From: Aliiglaciecola lipolytica E3
Lineage (GTDB): Bacteria; Pseudomonadota; Gammaproteobacteria; Enterobacterales; Alteromonadaceae
Assembly: GCF_000314975.1 (NCBI RefSeq)
Contig: NZ_BAEN01000061.1
Coordinates: 1-59,302, forward strand
Reading direction: 5' to 3'
DNA length: 59,302 nucleotides
The translations under genes were made by a program, and so were the position numbers. The notes beneath the pieces are model-generated. The model worked only from the letters and a program-made list of their open reading frames with translations. It had not been told where the DNA came from and ran no database searches. Positions 1-9,201 of the stretch are shown one piece after another (within the stretch, counting starts at the first letter, position 1; each line of letters starts with the position of its first letter).

Positions 1-115
1 GCAAACGCCAAGCATGGTTTCTGGACTAAAGCCCAGACTACATTTAGCCTTGTAGGCTGGAATTTATTCCAGCACAAACGCCGAGCATGGTTTCTGAGCT
101 AAAGCCCAGACTACA
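1..115. repeat. Paired-hairpin (REP/BIME-like) repeat, two partial units
   Basis: A 41-bp sequence at 2-42 recurs at 75-115 with few differences. Both copies end in a hairpin whose minus-strand reading is TGTAGTCTGGGCTTTAGTCC (copy 1). Between them, at 51-72, a second hairpin on the plus strand starts TGTAGG and has arms CTGGAAT/ATTCCAG. The two hairpin types point in opposite directions and share the TGTAG start, as in bacterial interspersed mosaic elements. The array abuts the 3' end of the exonuclease gene and continues off the window edge. No ORF here is credible. Confidence 0.7.
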
Positions 116-117
116 AT

Positions 118-792
118 TTATTCTGTGGAAGCCTCATATACGCGAAGTGCGCCAGTCGAGGTTAGCGCGGATAAAGGTTCTTGTCCCTTGGCATCCAACT
201 GATTCAACTGTGCAAACGCTAACTCCATTGTTGCCACCGCGTCATCTAACGCGTTGTGTGCAGGCGCTAATGGCAGATTGTGCCGCTGTCGACAAGACGT
301 CAGCGTGGCCGCGTTTGGCGCAGGTACGTTATCAGATTTACGAATTTGATAAAGGGCAATACGAAGAGTGTCCAAAGTAACAACCTTTGGTAATGAAATA
401 TCTAACTTGGTGAACACTTTATTTAAAACTGACATGTCTAAATCGGTATTATGAAACACCCATACGTGGGTTTCAGCAAAAGACTTCAGCGCCTGTAAGG
501 CATTTTGAACCGGCTCACCCTGAGCAACTTGATCATCCACTAGTCCATGAATGATTGGGCTCTGGTTTAAAGATGCATTGGTGGTAATAACGTTGTAATA
601 ACAGCTTTCTAGAGCAATGGTGTTTGCTTGTCCTTCTACCCAACCTATTGAAAGTATATTGGCGTCTGTTACATCTAACGATGTAAGCTCTAAATCTATC
701 GCCAAAAACCGAATCTGCGGCCAATGCTTATGCTTAAAATGCTCAGGAATCAAAGCGTTCGGAAACAGTAATTGCTTAAGCCTAAACCACAT
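118..792 (-). CDS. DEDDh-family 3'-5' exonuclease (DnaQ-like)
   Basis: A 224-residue soluble protein with the DnaQ exonuclease fold. ExoI is IDLELTSLD (D33 and E35), an HNTDLD segment supplies the ExoII acid, and HNALDDA carries the ExoIII His and Asp, so the catalytic set looks complete. The family degrades DNA or RNA 3' to 5'; the substrate here is unknown. I start at the ATG at 792, about 10 nt after AGGA, rather than the TTG two codons upstream. It lies 24 bp after the cNMP/CBS/nucleotidyltransferase gene. That pair beside a VC_2705-type symporter is a recurring gammaproteobacterial arrangement, so a role with the acetate locus is likely but unproven. Confidence 0.85.
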   Translation of the reverse strand: MWFRLKQLLFPNALIPEHFKHKHWPQIRFLAIDLELTSLDVTDANILSIGWVEGQANTIALESCYYNVITTNASLNQSPIIHGLVDDQVAQGEPVQNALQALKSFAETHVWVFHNTDLDMSVLNKVFTKLDISLPKVVTLDTLRIALYQIRKSDNVPAPNAATLTSCRQRHNLPLAPAHNALDDAVATMELAFAQLNQLDAKGQEPLSALTSTGALRVYEASTE

Positions 793-816
793 GTGCAAAT
801 AATCCTTTTACGTCTT

Positions 817-2652
817 TCAACTCAATCCACCAGCAAATTTCACCGACACGCCTTGCTGGCTTCGTTTTATGGTTTTAAACGCTGCTTTTAATTGGTGGCG
901 CTGAATTGAGGATAAATCACTTACCGAAACATTGTTGTTTGTTACATTATTTTGCAACTGATGACGCCATCTCAGACGATTTAAAAATAACCAAATATCA
1001 CGCAAGTCGTCACAATCACTTGGTGTGAGTTGAGAATCTGCTTTTAAATTTTCCAACCGTCCCAAAGTTGATGGCATCTCTAGCCCTTTTTCAAGGGCGT
1101 AAATACGTACCAGATTATTAATAATCGCTATCGCATTCACTTTTAAATCAATACAGTCTTCAGGCTGATGACCTTTTTTAAATACAAATTTTTGAAATAC
1201 CGATAGTGGCACTGTGCTTTCAGCTGCATGTCTTGCCAATGCGGCTAAAAATATTGGCTGCTTTAATAATGGTTTTCGCGCCGATTGAAGTTTAGAAAAT
1301 AACGTTTTATTACCCGCCACAGCACGCACATCTAAGAAGATATTGAAATGTAGTATGGCATCTAAAGTAGGTTGGCTTACCCACTTTTCGGATTCTTTAA
1401 TCGCATCATCAAGACTTACTCGTAAATCCTTATTTGATGCCATAATATTACCATCACATAGTTTTATGCCGCACTTTCCCAGGCCTTCGCAAACGTATTT
1501 GGACATACTCGCGAAGTATTCATCTTGTTGTTGGTTAGGACGTTGAGCCAATAACAAACCATTGTCTTGATCCGAACCCATATTTTGATCTTCGCGAGCT
1601 TGCGAGCCATATACTAGCCAACAAAAATCAAAAGGCGGATTACCGTGCAGCTGTTGATAAAATGTCAGCAATTTACGTGTCATGATATCGGTCGCTTGCG
1701 ATAATACTTTTCCAGCCACATCAAAATCGCCAAGACGTTTGGCATGCTTCGCAAAATAATGAGGAAGTTGCCAACTTAACCGAGTCAATTCATAAAGGCT
1801 CTTTGCTTTCGCTAATTCATCAATTAGAAATAAAACGTTTCCTCGTTGATGACGAATCATATCGCTGGAAGTCAACATGCCTAAGGGAGTTTGAGTGATG
1901 CGGTCTACCACAGGCAAGTGGTGAATATTGTTTTCAGTCATCATGCACAAAGCATCAAACAAGGTTCTGTTTTCGGTGATTTTGCATGGCTCTTTTGTCA
2001 TAACTTCAGCCACAGGCAAGTGAACACTTACTTCTTGTGAAACCACCCTATTTCTGATGTCTCTATCGGTCAGAATACCCACTAGCTTATTAGCTTCAGT
2101 AATCAGCAATGACGAAACACCCGCATCCGACATCTTTTGTGTAGCATGTAAGATTGACGTGTCCGATAAACTACTCACCACCTTGTCTGAAATAACTTCA
2201 CGGATAGGTTTATATAACCACATTGACTTGGAGTCTGACACTGCGTCGTTGTGCAATTGATCCGCATGGTAGTTCTCGAAAAACTTAGTGACCTGTGGAT
2301 ATTCATTACATAAAACTTCAAATTGGCTTGCCGGAATACAATAAACCAATCCGGCACTATCAACATTTATGTCGATTGGAAGATGCAATTTGTTCAGCAA
2401 GTTACCAATGCCAAAAAAATCCCCTTCGCTTAAGTTGCGTTGTGCTTCATTGGAATCCTTAACACTGAATTGACCACTGCTAATCAAAAACAAGCTATTT
2501 ACTCTATCGTCGAGTATTTCTTTGGCATTTTCTTGGGTTAAATATGCAACCGTAATGTGTTTTGCCAAAGCGAATAGCTTGTCTGTGCTGAGTTGATCAA
2601 ACGGCGCAGAAGTTTTAAGAAAATCCAGCGATTGTTGAGGTATGTTAGTCAC
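817..2652 (-). CDS. cNMP-binding / CBS / DUF294 nucleotidyltransferase-like signalling protein
   Basis: A 611-residue cytoplasmic protein. Residues about 15-125 are a cyclic-nucleotide-binding-like domain. Residues about 150-270 are two CBS repeats (e.g. GILTDRDIRNRVV, GMLTSSDMIRHQ). Residues about 300-440 are a DUF294 nucleotidyltransferase-like domain with the GSQAREDQNMGSDQDNG motif (G-S then D-x-D). The rest is the DUF294 C-terminal helical domain. Relatives are thought to transfer or sense nucleotides, but the target is unknown. The start is GTG at 2652, preceded by AGGA at 8 nt. A terminator separates it from the upstream symporter, so it may have its own promoter. It probably reads energy or nucleotide state for acetate transport (inference). 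Confidence 0.85.
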   Translation of the reverse strand: MTNIPQQSLDFLKTSAPFDQLSTDKLFALAKHITVAYLTQENAKEILDDRVNSLFLISSGQFSVKDSNEAQRNLSEGDFFGIGNLLNKLHLPIDINVDSAGLVYCIPASQFEVLCNEYPQVTKFFENYHADQLHNDAVSDSKSMWLYKPIREVISDKVVSSLSDTSILHATQKMSDAGVSSLLITEANKLVGILTDRDIRNRVVSQEVSVHLPVAEVMTKEPCKITENRTLFDALCMMTENNIHHLPVVDRITQTPLGMLTSSDMIRHQRGNVLFLIDELAKAKSLYELTRLSWQLPHYFAKHAKRLGDFDVAGKVLSQATDIMTRKLLTFYQQLHGNPPFDFCWLVYGSQAREDQNMGSDQDNGLLLAQRPNQQQDEYFASMSKYVCEGLGKCGIKLCDGNIMASNKDLRVSLDDAIKESEKWVSQPTLDAILHFNIFLDVRAVAGNKTLFSKLQSARKPLLKQPIFLAALARHAAESTVPLSVFQKFVFKKGHQPEDCIDLKVNAIAIINNLVRIYALEKGLEMPSTLGRLENLKADSQLTPSDCDDLRDIWLFLNRLRWRHQLQNNVTNNNVSVSDLSSIQRHQLKAAFKTIKRSQQGVSVKFAGGLS

Positions 2653-2697
2653 GCCACTTTCCTATCTTTTGATTAAGACAAACATTTCCATTAAAAC

Positions 2698-2722
2698 AAA
2701 AAAGCCCGATTTACGTCGGGCT
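2698..2722 (-). terminator. Rho-independent terminator after symporter gene
   Basis: On the minus strand, stem AGCCCGA/TCGGGCT with a 6-nt loop is followed by a run of six T. It lies 30 bp past the symporter stop codon and upstream of the cNMP/CBS gene. Confidence 0.85.
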
Positions 2723-2751
2723 GAATTAATATTGTGGAATACCCGTTTAAC

Positions 2752-4458
2752 TTAGTGAGCAGACGCTTCGCCAGCTCCTTTTGGATATCGAATATCTTCG
2801 ACAAGTTGCTGAATCTCTTCAGGTGACTCACCGGTAAATTTCATCACTACCAAGGCCACGGCAAAGTTCACTAGCATGCCAATCGTACCGATACCCTCTG
2901 GGGAGATATCGAATAACCAGTTTTCCGGTATATTGGCAGCAGGATTCACAAACTTAAAGTAAATGATATACACGGTAGTGAAAGTAATCCCGGCTAACAT
3001 CCCTGCAATCGCGCCTTTGTCATTCATTCGCTTCATAAATATTCCCATAATGATGGCAGGGAAAAAGGATGAAGCGGCCAAACCGAACGCAAATGCGACC
3101 ACTTGCGCCACGAATCCGGGAGGGTTAATGCCAAAGTACCCCGCTATACAAATTGCCACTCCGGCGGCAAGTCTTGCGTAAAACAATTCTTTCCTGTCGG
3201 TAATATTTGGCATTAAATTTCGTTTCAATAAATCATGTGAAACGGACGTAGAGATAACTAACAGTAACCCTGCAGATGTTGACAATGCAGCCGCAACACC
3301 ACCTGCCGCGACTAACGCAATTACCCAAGCTGGCAAATTGGCGATTTCGGGATTCGCCATGACCATAATATCTCGGTCAACATTCATTTCGTTGCGCTCA
3401 TCACCTGAGTAAAACATTTTGCCATCGTTGTTTTTATCGTCCCAAGTAATTAAGCCAGTTTTTTCCCAATTTGTGATCCAGCTTGGTGCGTCACTATAAT
3501 TGGTGCCCATTTGATCCGTGCCATTAATGGTTTCGATCATGTTAACTCGACCAAACGAAGCCAACGAAGGTGCCGTGGTATATAGGATGGCAATGAATGC
3601 TAATGCCCAACCAGCACTATAACGAGCATCACGCACTTTAGGGACGGTGAAAAAGCGTACAATCACGTGCGGTAATCCGGCAGTACCGACCATTAACGCA
3701 GCGGTAATACAGAACACATCAATCATACTTTTGGTACCCGATGTGTATTCATTAAAACCTAACTCTAAGGAGAGACCGTCTAACTTATCGAGCATGTATA
3801 CGCCAGAGCCATCGGCTAAGGTAGCTCCAAAACCAGTTTGTGGTAAGAAATGCCCGGTTACTATGATGGAGATAAATATAGTGGGAACTAAGTATGCAAA
3901 AATTAGTACGCAATATTGGGCTACTTGCGTATAAGTAATGCCTTTCATACCGCCCAACACGGTATAGAAAAAAACGATAGCCATGCCGATTACCACACCA
4001 GAGACAATATCCACCTCTAGGAAGCGACTAAATACCACACCGACTCCGCGCATTTGCCCTGCAACATAGGTAAAGCAGACAAAAATGGCACAAAGAACTG
4101 CCACCGTTCTGGCTGTCTGTGAGTAATATCGATCACCGATAAAATCTGGCACTGTAAACTTACCAAACTTACGTAAATAAGGCGCTAAACACAGGGCCAA
4201 AAGCACATAACCACCAGTCCAACCGAGTAAATAGACTGCACCGTCATAACCCATAAATGAGATAAGTCCGGCCATCGATATAAACGATGCAGCCGACATC
4301 CAATCTGCCGCTGTGGCCATGCCATTAGCAATGGGGTGTACACCACCGCCGGCCACATAAAACTCGTTTGTCGAACCCGCTCTGGCCCAGATGGCAATAC
4401 CGATATAAAGTAAAAACGATGCACCAACAATGATAAATGTTAAAATTTGTACGTCCAT
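2752..4458 (-). CDS. Sodium:solute symporter, VC_2705 subfamily (probable acetate/monocarboxylate uptake)
   Basis: A 568-residue inner-membrane protein of the SSS family with about 13 hydrophobic segments. The N-terminal helix is followed by STNEFYVAGGGVHP and ADWMSAASFISMAG, typical of ActP-like symporters. An acidic loop near residues 310-365 matches the long-loop VC_2705 branch. Family members import acetate or other small carboxylates with Na+. The ATG at 4458 has an AGGAG ribosome site. It lies 10 bp after the DUF4212 gene, which almost always accompanies this branch. The divergent CrbS-like kinase and nearby acs support acetate as substrate (inference). Confidence 0.9.
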   Translation of the reverse strand: MDVQILTFIIVGASFLLYIGIAIWARAGSTNEFYVAGGGVHPIANGMATAADWMSAASFISMAGLISFMGYDGAVYLLGWTGGYVLLALCLAPYLRKFGKFTVPDFIGDRYYSQTARTVAVLCAIFVCFTYVAGQMRGVGVVFSRFLEVDIVSGVVIGMAIVFFYTVLGGMKGITYTQVAQYCVLIFAYLVPTIFISIIVTGHFLPQTGFGATLADGSGVYMLDKLDGLSLELGFNEYTSGTKSMIDVFCITAALMVGTAGLPHVIVRFFTVPKVRDARYSAGWALAFIAILYTTAPSLASFGRVNMIETINGTDQMGTNYSDAPSWITNWEKTGLITWDDKNNDGKMFYSGDERNEMNVDRDIMVMANPEIANLPAWVIALVAAGGVAAALSTSAGLLLVISTSVSHDLLKRNLMPNITDRKELFYARLAAGVAICIAGYFGINPPGFVAQVVAFAFGLAASSFFPAIIMGIFMKRMNDKGAIAGMLAGITFTTVYIIYFKFVNPAANIPENWLFDISPEGIGTIGMLVNFAVALVVMKFTGESPEEIQQLVEDIRYPKGAGEASAH

Positions 4459-4468
4459 TTTTACTCTC

Positions 4469-4735
4469 CTACTCTTCGTCTACGCCATAGCGTTTATCTA
4501 AAATATTCATTTGACGAACGTAGACAAAAATCAACGCCACAAATACGTAAATCGCTCCTTGCTGTGCAAACCAAAACCCAAGTTTGAACCCAAAGAAACG
4601 TACCTCGTTAAGTACGTCTACAAATAAAATGCCGCATCCAAATGACACAACAAACCACACGATTAGCAGTTTTAACATTAACGAGAGGTTATCTCGCCAA
4701 TAGGCTTTTTTGTCTTCTTCTGTTTTAAACGCCAT
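4469..4735 (-). CDS. DUF4212 small membrane subunit of the symporter
   Basis: An 88-residue protein beginning MAFKTEEDKKAYWRDNL, with two hydrophobic helices, the usual size and layout of DUF4212 (sodium/substrate symporter small subunit). The start is the ATG at 4735, eight nt after AAGGAAA; the longer reading frame upstream lacks a ribosome site. It is the first gene of a two-gene operon with the symporter and probably forms part of that transporter in the inner membrane. Confidence 0.9.
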   Translation of the reverse strand: MAFKTEEDKKAYWRDNLSLMLKLLIVWFVVSFGCGILFVDVLNEVRFFGFKLGFWFAQQGAIYVFVALIFVYVRQMNILDKRYGVDEE

Positions 4736-4829
4736 GCTCGTTTCCTTATGCTTATAATCTTGCAAACCACTCTGGAATGACACATGCGCATAAAACTGAT
4801 GCCCACCAAAGCTTGTACAAAGTCAAAAT

Positions 4830-4846
4830 GGAATGACCGTCATTCC
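4830..4846. promoter_or_regulatory. Perfect palindrome, TetR-type operator candidate
   Basis: GGAATGAC-C-GTCATTCC: 8-bp arms around one base. The size and form suit a TetR-family dimer; no TetR gene is in the window. It lies about 95 bp upstream of the DUF4212 start. Confidence 0.4.
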
Positions 4847-4889
4847 GAACGTTTTCTAATCTATCTGTGTATGGCAAGTAGTGAAATGA

Positions 4890-4902
4890 GACTATGGTCG
4901 TA
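4890..4902 (+). promoter_or_regulatory. Putative CrbR-type binding site
   Basis: GACTATGGTCGTA matches GACTTTGGTCTTA upstream of acs at 11 of 13 positions. The consensus from this window is GACTwTGGTCkTA. It lies between the symporter operon and the CrbS-like gene. Confidence 0.5.
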
Positions 4903-4984
4903 GTCCTTCATTTTAATTTAAAAAAGTATGCTAAATTGTGCCAACTTGATTAAATAAGATGAAAGCATTTAGGTAACACTGCGG

Positions 4985-7900
4985 ATGACATTGGGTTGGG
5001 TTTTGTTGGCCTTGGTCTATTTGACCGGGTTGTTTTGGATAGCACGCTGGGGTGACAGAAATACGCCGGTCGCACGCGCAATTACTTCGCACCCAATCAT
5101 ATACTCGCTCGCGTTGGCTATCTATTGTTCAGCTTGGACATTTTTTGGCATGGTGGGCGAAGCATCTCGTAACCAATGGCAATATCTAGCGATTTTACTT
5201 GGTCCAATTCTGGTTTATATCTTTGGTTATCGCTTCATTTATAAATTAGTGTTGGTTAGCAAACGACAAAATATTACCACCATTGCCGACTTTATCTCAT
5301 CTCGCTACGGCAAACGCCAAACCGTTGCTTTATTAGTTACCTTTATTGCCTTATTAGCCACCATTCCCTACATGGCACTGCAATTAAAAGCAATTGGCTC
5401 AGCTTTCCAATTGGTAACGGAGCAACAACATAGCGAAGTTATCGTATTAATTGCTTCAGTTTTTATTGCGTTTTTTGCTATCTATTTTGGCACGCAACAT
5501 TCAGATGTAACTGAGTATCGACGCGGGTTGATGCTTGCTATTGCGTTTGAATCCAGCATCAAACTCATTGCATTAATTGTGATTGCGGCGCTTGGGTACG
5601 TTTGGGCAGTGGTTGAAAACCCGCAAGAATTTAGTGTTGCTTTATCCAAATTCAACTCTTCATCACAATTCCAGACTTTGCCTTTTTTTGCACAAACATT
5701 AATGGCAGCCGCAGCCATCATTTGCTTACCACGACAATTCCATGTTGCCGTTGTCGATAACTTAAAATTGAGTCATTTAAAAACAGCTAGAGTGCTATTC
5801 CCACTTTATTTAGTCTTAACTGCAGCAGTAATACCCTTAATCGCTGCTGCGGGACAAACACTCATTGGTGCGCAAGAACCAGACACCTATGTATTGAGCT
5901 TAGCCATTTTGTCAGATTCTTTAGCGGTGAAAATCTTGGTTTTTGTAGGTGGTTTATCTGCTGCGATGGCGATGATTATTATTGCAACTTTGACCTTAAG
6001 CACGATGGTGACCAATGATGTCATTATGCCAAAATTGCTGTCTCGGCAATCACCTAAAGCTGAATCTGTTGATTACGCAAAAACCATATTGATCGTGCGA
6101 CGAAGTGTCATCGCAATACTGCTTGCGCTAGCCTATTTTTATCATCAACAGATGACTGGCAGCCGATCGTTACTTTCTATTGGCTTGGTGGCATTTTCGT
6201 TAGTTATTCAGCTGTTACCGGCCATTGTAGGCGGATTGTATTGGAAAAAAGGACACGCACATGGGGTTTATGCGGGATTGCTAGCAGGCTTTTTAAGCTG
6301 GGTAATGTGGCTTATGTTCCCGATGTTAAATGAAGTCAATCCAGCCCAATTGCAATCTGAAGTAATCAGCATCGCCGCAATGATTAGTTTAGCTGCAAAT
6401 ACCAGCTGCTATGTATTGTTTTCTTATTTCGCTCAAGATCGTTTAGTTGACCGAATTCAATCACAGGCATTTGTGTCGCCGCGTGAAGAACATTTACAAG
6501 ATTCCAAAAAACAACGCAAAGCTACGATTGGTGATCTTTCCACGTTATTGTCCACATTTTTAGGTCAATCTCGAGTCGACGTGTTGATGCAGGATTTTGA
6601 AAACCGCGCGAACGTGAAACTTCAAGATCATCAGTCACCTGACAACGAATTTTTGCAATACTGTGAACGAGCATTAGGTGGAGCATTAGGCGCATCCAGT
6701 GCTAAAGCTTTAGTAGACAGTGCTTTGGGTGGTAAAAAGCTCGGTTTTGAAGAGGTAGTTAACTTTTTTGACGATACCACTCAAGCAATTCAATTTAACA
6801 CGACCGCCCTATTTACCTCCATCGAGAGTTTAGACCAAGGTATTAGCGTGATAGATAAAAATCTAAATCTAGTCGCATGGAATAAACGCTACCTTGAACT
6901 GTTTAATTACCCGGCAGGACTTGTAAGTGTGGGGACGCCCATTGAAGAATTAGTGCGCTATAACGCTCAGCGTGGAGAGTGCGGTGTGGGCGAAATTGAA
7001 GCGTTAGTACAAAAGCGAGTTGACCATTTAAAAGCAGGAAATCCACACAAATTTATTCGTCAACGTAGCGATGGCAAGATGATCGAAATGGTCGGCAACC
7101 CACTACCAGGGGGCGGTTTTGTTACTAGCTTCAATGACATTACCACGCATATTGAAATTCAAAAGGCATTACAAGAATCGAAAATAAACTTGGAACGACG
7201 CATAGAAAAAAGAGGAGAAGAAGTACAAGCAATCAATGCGGAGTTGCGCGGCGAAATTGAACGCAGAGCACAGTTAGAAAAAGATTTAGTGCAAGCACGC
7301 AAAGCAGCGGAAGAAGCGAATGCCAGTAAAACTCGCTTTCTCGCGTTAGCCAGTCATGACGTCTTACAACCGTTAAATGCAGCAAAACTGTATTTGTCGG
7401 CGTTAAATGAAATTGAGATGAACAACGAAGCCACGGAAATCTTAAATAAGTTGAGCGATAGCGTGAATTCAAGTGAGACACTGATTGCCACACTATTGGA
7501 TATTGCCAGACTCGACCAGGGTGAGATGAAACTCACCATTGAAGATGTACTCTTGCCTAACCTTTTAAGTTCATTGGTTGATGAATTTGCTATGAAAGCG
7601 CAACAAAAAGGCTTGCAATTGCACAGTAGAATCCCAGCTTATTGGGTTAATACTGACAAAACACATTTGTATCGAATTGTGCAAAACTTGCTATCAAATG
7701 CAGTGAAATACACAAAAGAAGGTAAAATATTGTTAGCTGCCAGAAAGCGTAAAGACCGTATTTTGATTCAAGTATGGGATACAGGAATAGGCATATCAGA
7801 GCTTGAAAAAAATAAAATATTTAATGATTTCTATCGCGTTGATGGTAGCCCGCAACATGGCGTAGGTTTAGGCTTAGGTGTGGTAAATCGCATGTCAGCA

Positions 7901-8401
7901 AAACTAGGGATTAACGTTGACGTGCGTTCCAAAACAAATAAAGGCAGTTGTTTTAGTTTTGAAATACCACAAGGCAATTCGCACATCACGCTCGTGGATA
8001 GCACACAATCCAATATCACGGGATTGCAAGGTATGCAGGTACTTTGCATCGATGATAAATATGAAAACCTAGACGCTATGAAGACTGTTTTAACTAAATG
8101 GCAGGTAAACACAATTACCGCATTGGATCTTGAACAAGCCCAAAATAACCTAGGTGAATTAATTCCTGATGTATTATTGGTAGACTATCATTTGACTAAC
8201 AAAGCGAATGGCATTGAAGTAATAGCACAATTGCGTGCCAAGTATGGAAGTCATATTCCAGCGGTGTTGGTGACAGCCAATCAGCAGGATGAAATCGTTG
8301 ATTTGTGCAAAAAGCAAGGTATTGGCTACTTAGGCAAACCTGTCAAGCCAGCAAAATTACGAGCACTGCTGAATAGTTTTAGACACTCAAAGACCAGCTA
8401 A
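4985..8401 (+). CDS. crbS: CrbS-like hybrid sensor kinase with Na+/solute symporter domain
   Basis: A 1138-residue inner-membrane hybrid histidine kinase. Residues 1 to about 510 are an SSS-type symporter domain with many membrane helices. Then follow a linker, a PAS domain (about 615-740), a coiled coil, HisKA with H791 in LASHDVLQPLNAA, and HATPase with DTGIGI and GVGLGLG motifs. A C-terminal receiver carries D1067 in LLVDYHL and a KP motif. This is the architecture and length of CrbS (Vibrio) and MxtR (Pseudomonas), which control acetyl-CoA synthetase through a LuxR-type regulator. That regulator and acs follow here, so the assignment is well supported by context. Its 3' end overlaps the convergent DUF1624 gene by 23 bp. 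The ribosome site before the ATG is weak. Confidence 0.88.
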   Translation: MTLGWVLLALVYLTGLFWIARWGDRNTPVARAITSHPIIYSLALAIYCSAWTFFGMVGEASRNQWQYLAILLGPILVYIFGYRFIYKLVLVSKRQNITTIADFISSRYGKRQTVALLVTFIALLATIPYMALQLKAIGSAFQLVTEQQHSEVIVLIASVFIAFFAIYFGTQHSDVTEYRRGLMLAIAFESSIKLIALIVIAALGYVWAVVENPQEFSVALSKFNSSSQFQTLPFFAQTLMAAAAIICLPRQFHVAVVDNLKLSHLKTARVLFPLYLVLTAAVIPLIAAAGQTLIGAQEPDTYVLSLAILSDSLAVKILVFVGGLSAAMAMIIIATLTLSTMVTNDVIMPKLLSRQSPKAESVDYAKTILIVRRSVIAILLALAYFYHQQMTGSRSLLSIGLVAFSLVIQLLPAIVGGLYWKKGHAHGVYAGLLAGFLSWVMWLMFPMLNEVNPAQLQSEVISIAAMISLAANTSCYVLFSYFAQDRLVDRIQSQAFVSPREEHLQDSKKQRKATIGDLSTLLSTFLGQSRVDVLMQDFENRANVKLQDHQSPDNEFLQYCERALGGALGASSAKALVDSALGGKKLGFEEVVNFFDDTTQAIQFNTTALFTSIESLDQGISVIDKNLNLVAWNKRYLELFNYPAGLVSVGTPIEELVRYNAQRGECGVGEIEALVQKRVDHLKAGNPHKFIRQRSDGKMIEMVGNPLPGGGFVTSFNDITTHIEIQKALQESKINLERRIEKRGEEVQAINAELRGEIERRAQLEKDLVQARKAAEEANASKTRFLALASHDVLQPLNAAKLYLSALNEIEMNNEATEILNKLSDSVNSSETLIATLLDIARLDQGEMKLTIEDVLLPNLLSSLVDEFAMKAQQKGLQLHSRIPAYWVNTDKTHLYRIVQNLLSNAVKYTKEGKILLAARKRKDRILIQVWDTGIGISELEKNKIFNDFYRVDGSPQHGVGLGLGVVNRMSAKLGINVDVRSKTNKGSCFSFEIPQGNSHITLVDSTQSNITGLQGMQVLCIDDKYENLDAMKTVLTKWQVNTITALDLEQAQNNLGELIPDVLLVDYHLTNKANGIEVIAQLRAKYGSHIPAVLVTANQQDEIVDLCKKQGIGYLGKPVKPAKLRALLNSFRHSKTS

Positions 8402-9089
8402 TTGCCCCAAAAATAGCAAACAAAATGGGCTGATGAATCAGATAAATAATTAAACTGTGTTTACTGGCAAACAACACGATTTTACTGCGTGGAAAAGATT
8501 TTGCTGGATCATTTAAAAACCACGCTTGATAAGCTAACCAGATACCTATCAGCACAACACCAGTCCACGGGAACAGGCCCACATAATCATTGGTATAACC
8601 GGGTAATAGATGGCGGATTGGCTGAAACGGCCAAACTCCTGAAACCCACCCTAAATTGTATACGACGATGATGGCTATCCCGACAATTAAAGCGGTTTTA
8701 GGAAATCCCGAAAACCCTACGCATAACAAACTCGCCACAGCGATAAAATGTAACACCCCAAAAAATATCCAGTTCTGTGGGGCCATTATTAATGACGAAA
8801 GTGTTACAGCCGCAGAAGCGAGGATCAATTGTATCAAGCGTTTCACAAAGTGCTTTTTCTTGAATTTGCCACCATGTACAGCGGCGAGTGAAAACCCAAC
8901 ACACAAAAAGAACAAGGTTAAGATCACATACCGAAATTCGCGCCACCCTGCCCCATCCGGGATCTCCGACGGTACCCAACCAAAAAACTTAAGATCATAA
9001 ATGAAATGAAAAATAACCATTAAAACAATCGCTGAAAAGCGCATTAAATCAACGGTGTAAACGCGTTTATTTGTTGGTTTTGCAGACAT
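8379..9089 (-). CDS. DUF1624 membrane acyltransferase-like protein
   Basis: A 236-residue multi-spanning membrane protein with about seven hydrophobic segments. The N-terminal VDLMRFSAIVLMVIFHFIYD contains the D-x-x-R and His signature of the DUF1624/heparan-alpha-glucosaminide N-acetyltransferase-like family, and HSLIIYLIHQP near the end is also typical. The family is thought to move acyl groups across the membrane onto extracytoplasmic targets; the substrate here is unknown. The ATG at 9089 has only a weak ribosome site. It is monocistronic and convergent with crbS, with overlapping 3' ends. A link to acetate metabolism is possible but unsupported beyond position. Confidence 0.8.
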   Translation of the reverse strand: MSAKPTNKRVYTVDLMRFSAIVLMVIFHFIYDLKFFGWVPSEIPDGAGWREFRYVILTLFFLCVGFSLAAVHGGKFKKKHFVKRLIQLILASAAVTLSSLIMAPQNWIFFGVLHFIAVASLLCVGFSGFPKTALIVGIAIIVVYNLGWVSGVWPFQPIRHLLPGYTNDYVGLFPWTGVVLIGIWLAYQAWFLNDPAKSFPRSKIVLFASKHSLIIYLIHQPILFAIFGAISWSLSV

Positions 9090-9201
9090 TGAAGCACTCA
9101 GAATCGTAAAGACAAGCCATTGTAGTAGGAATTAATTTAAATTTCGCGACTATTACTATTTGTCTAATCGTACGCACTTATCGCGCTGAAATATATCACG
9201 C

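Larger units (their letters stand above)
4736..4984. promoter_or_regulatory. Divergent control region, symporter operon / crbS-like gene
   Basis: A 249-bp region between two divergent units. It holds a perfect palindrome at 4830-4846 and a 13-bp motif at 4890-4902 shared with the acs/porin region. No gene is seen inside. Confidence 0.7.

Noticed and set aside
87..380. A 97-codon plus-strand ORF at the left edge
   Set aside because: It runs antisense to the exonuclease gene and through the hairpin repeat; no ribosome site or recognisable protein.
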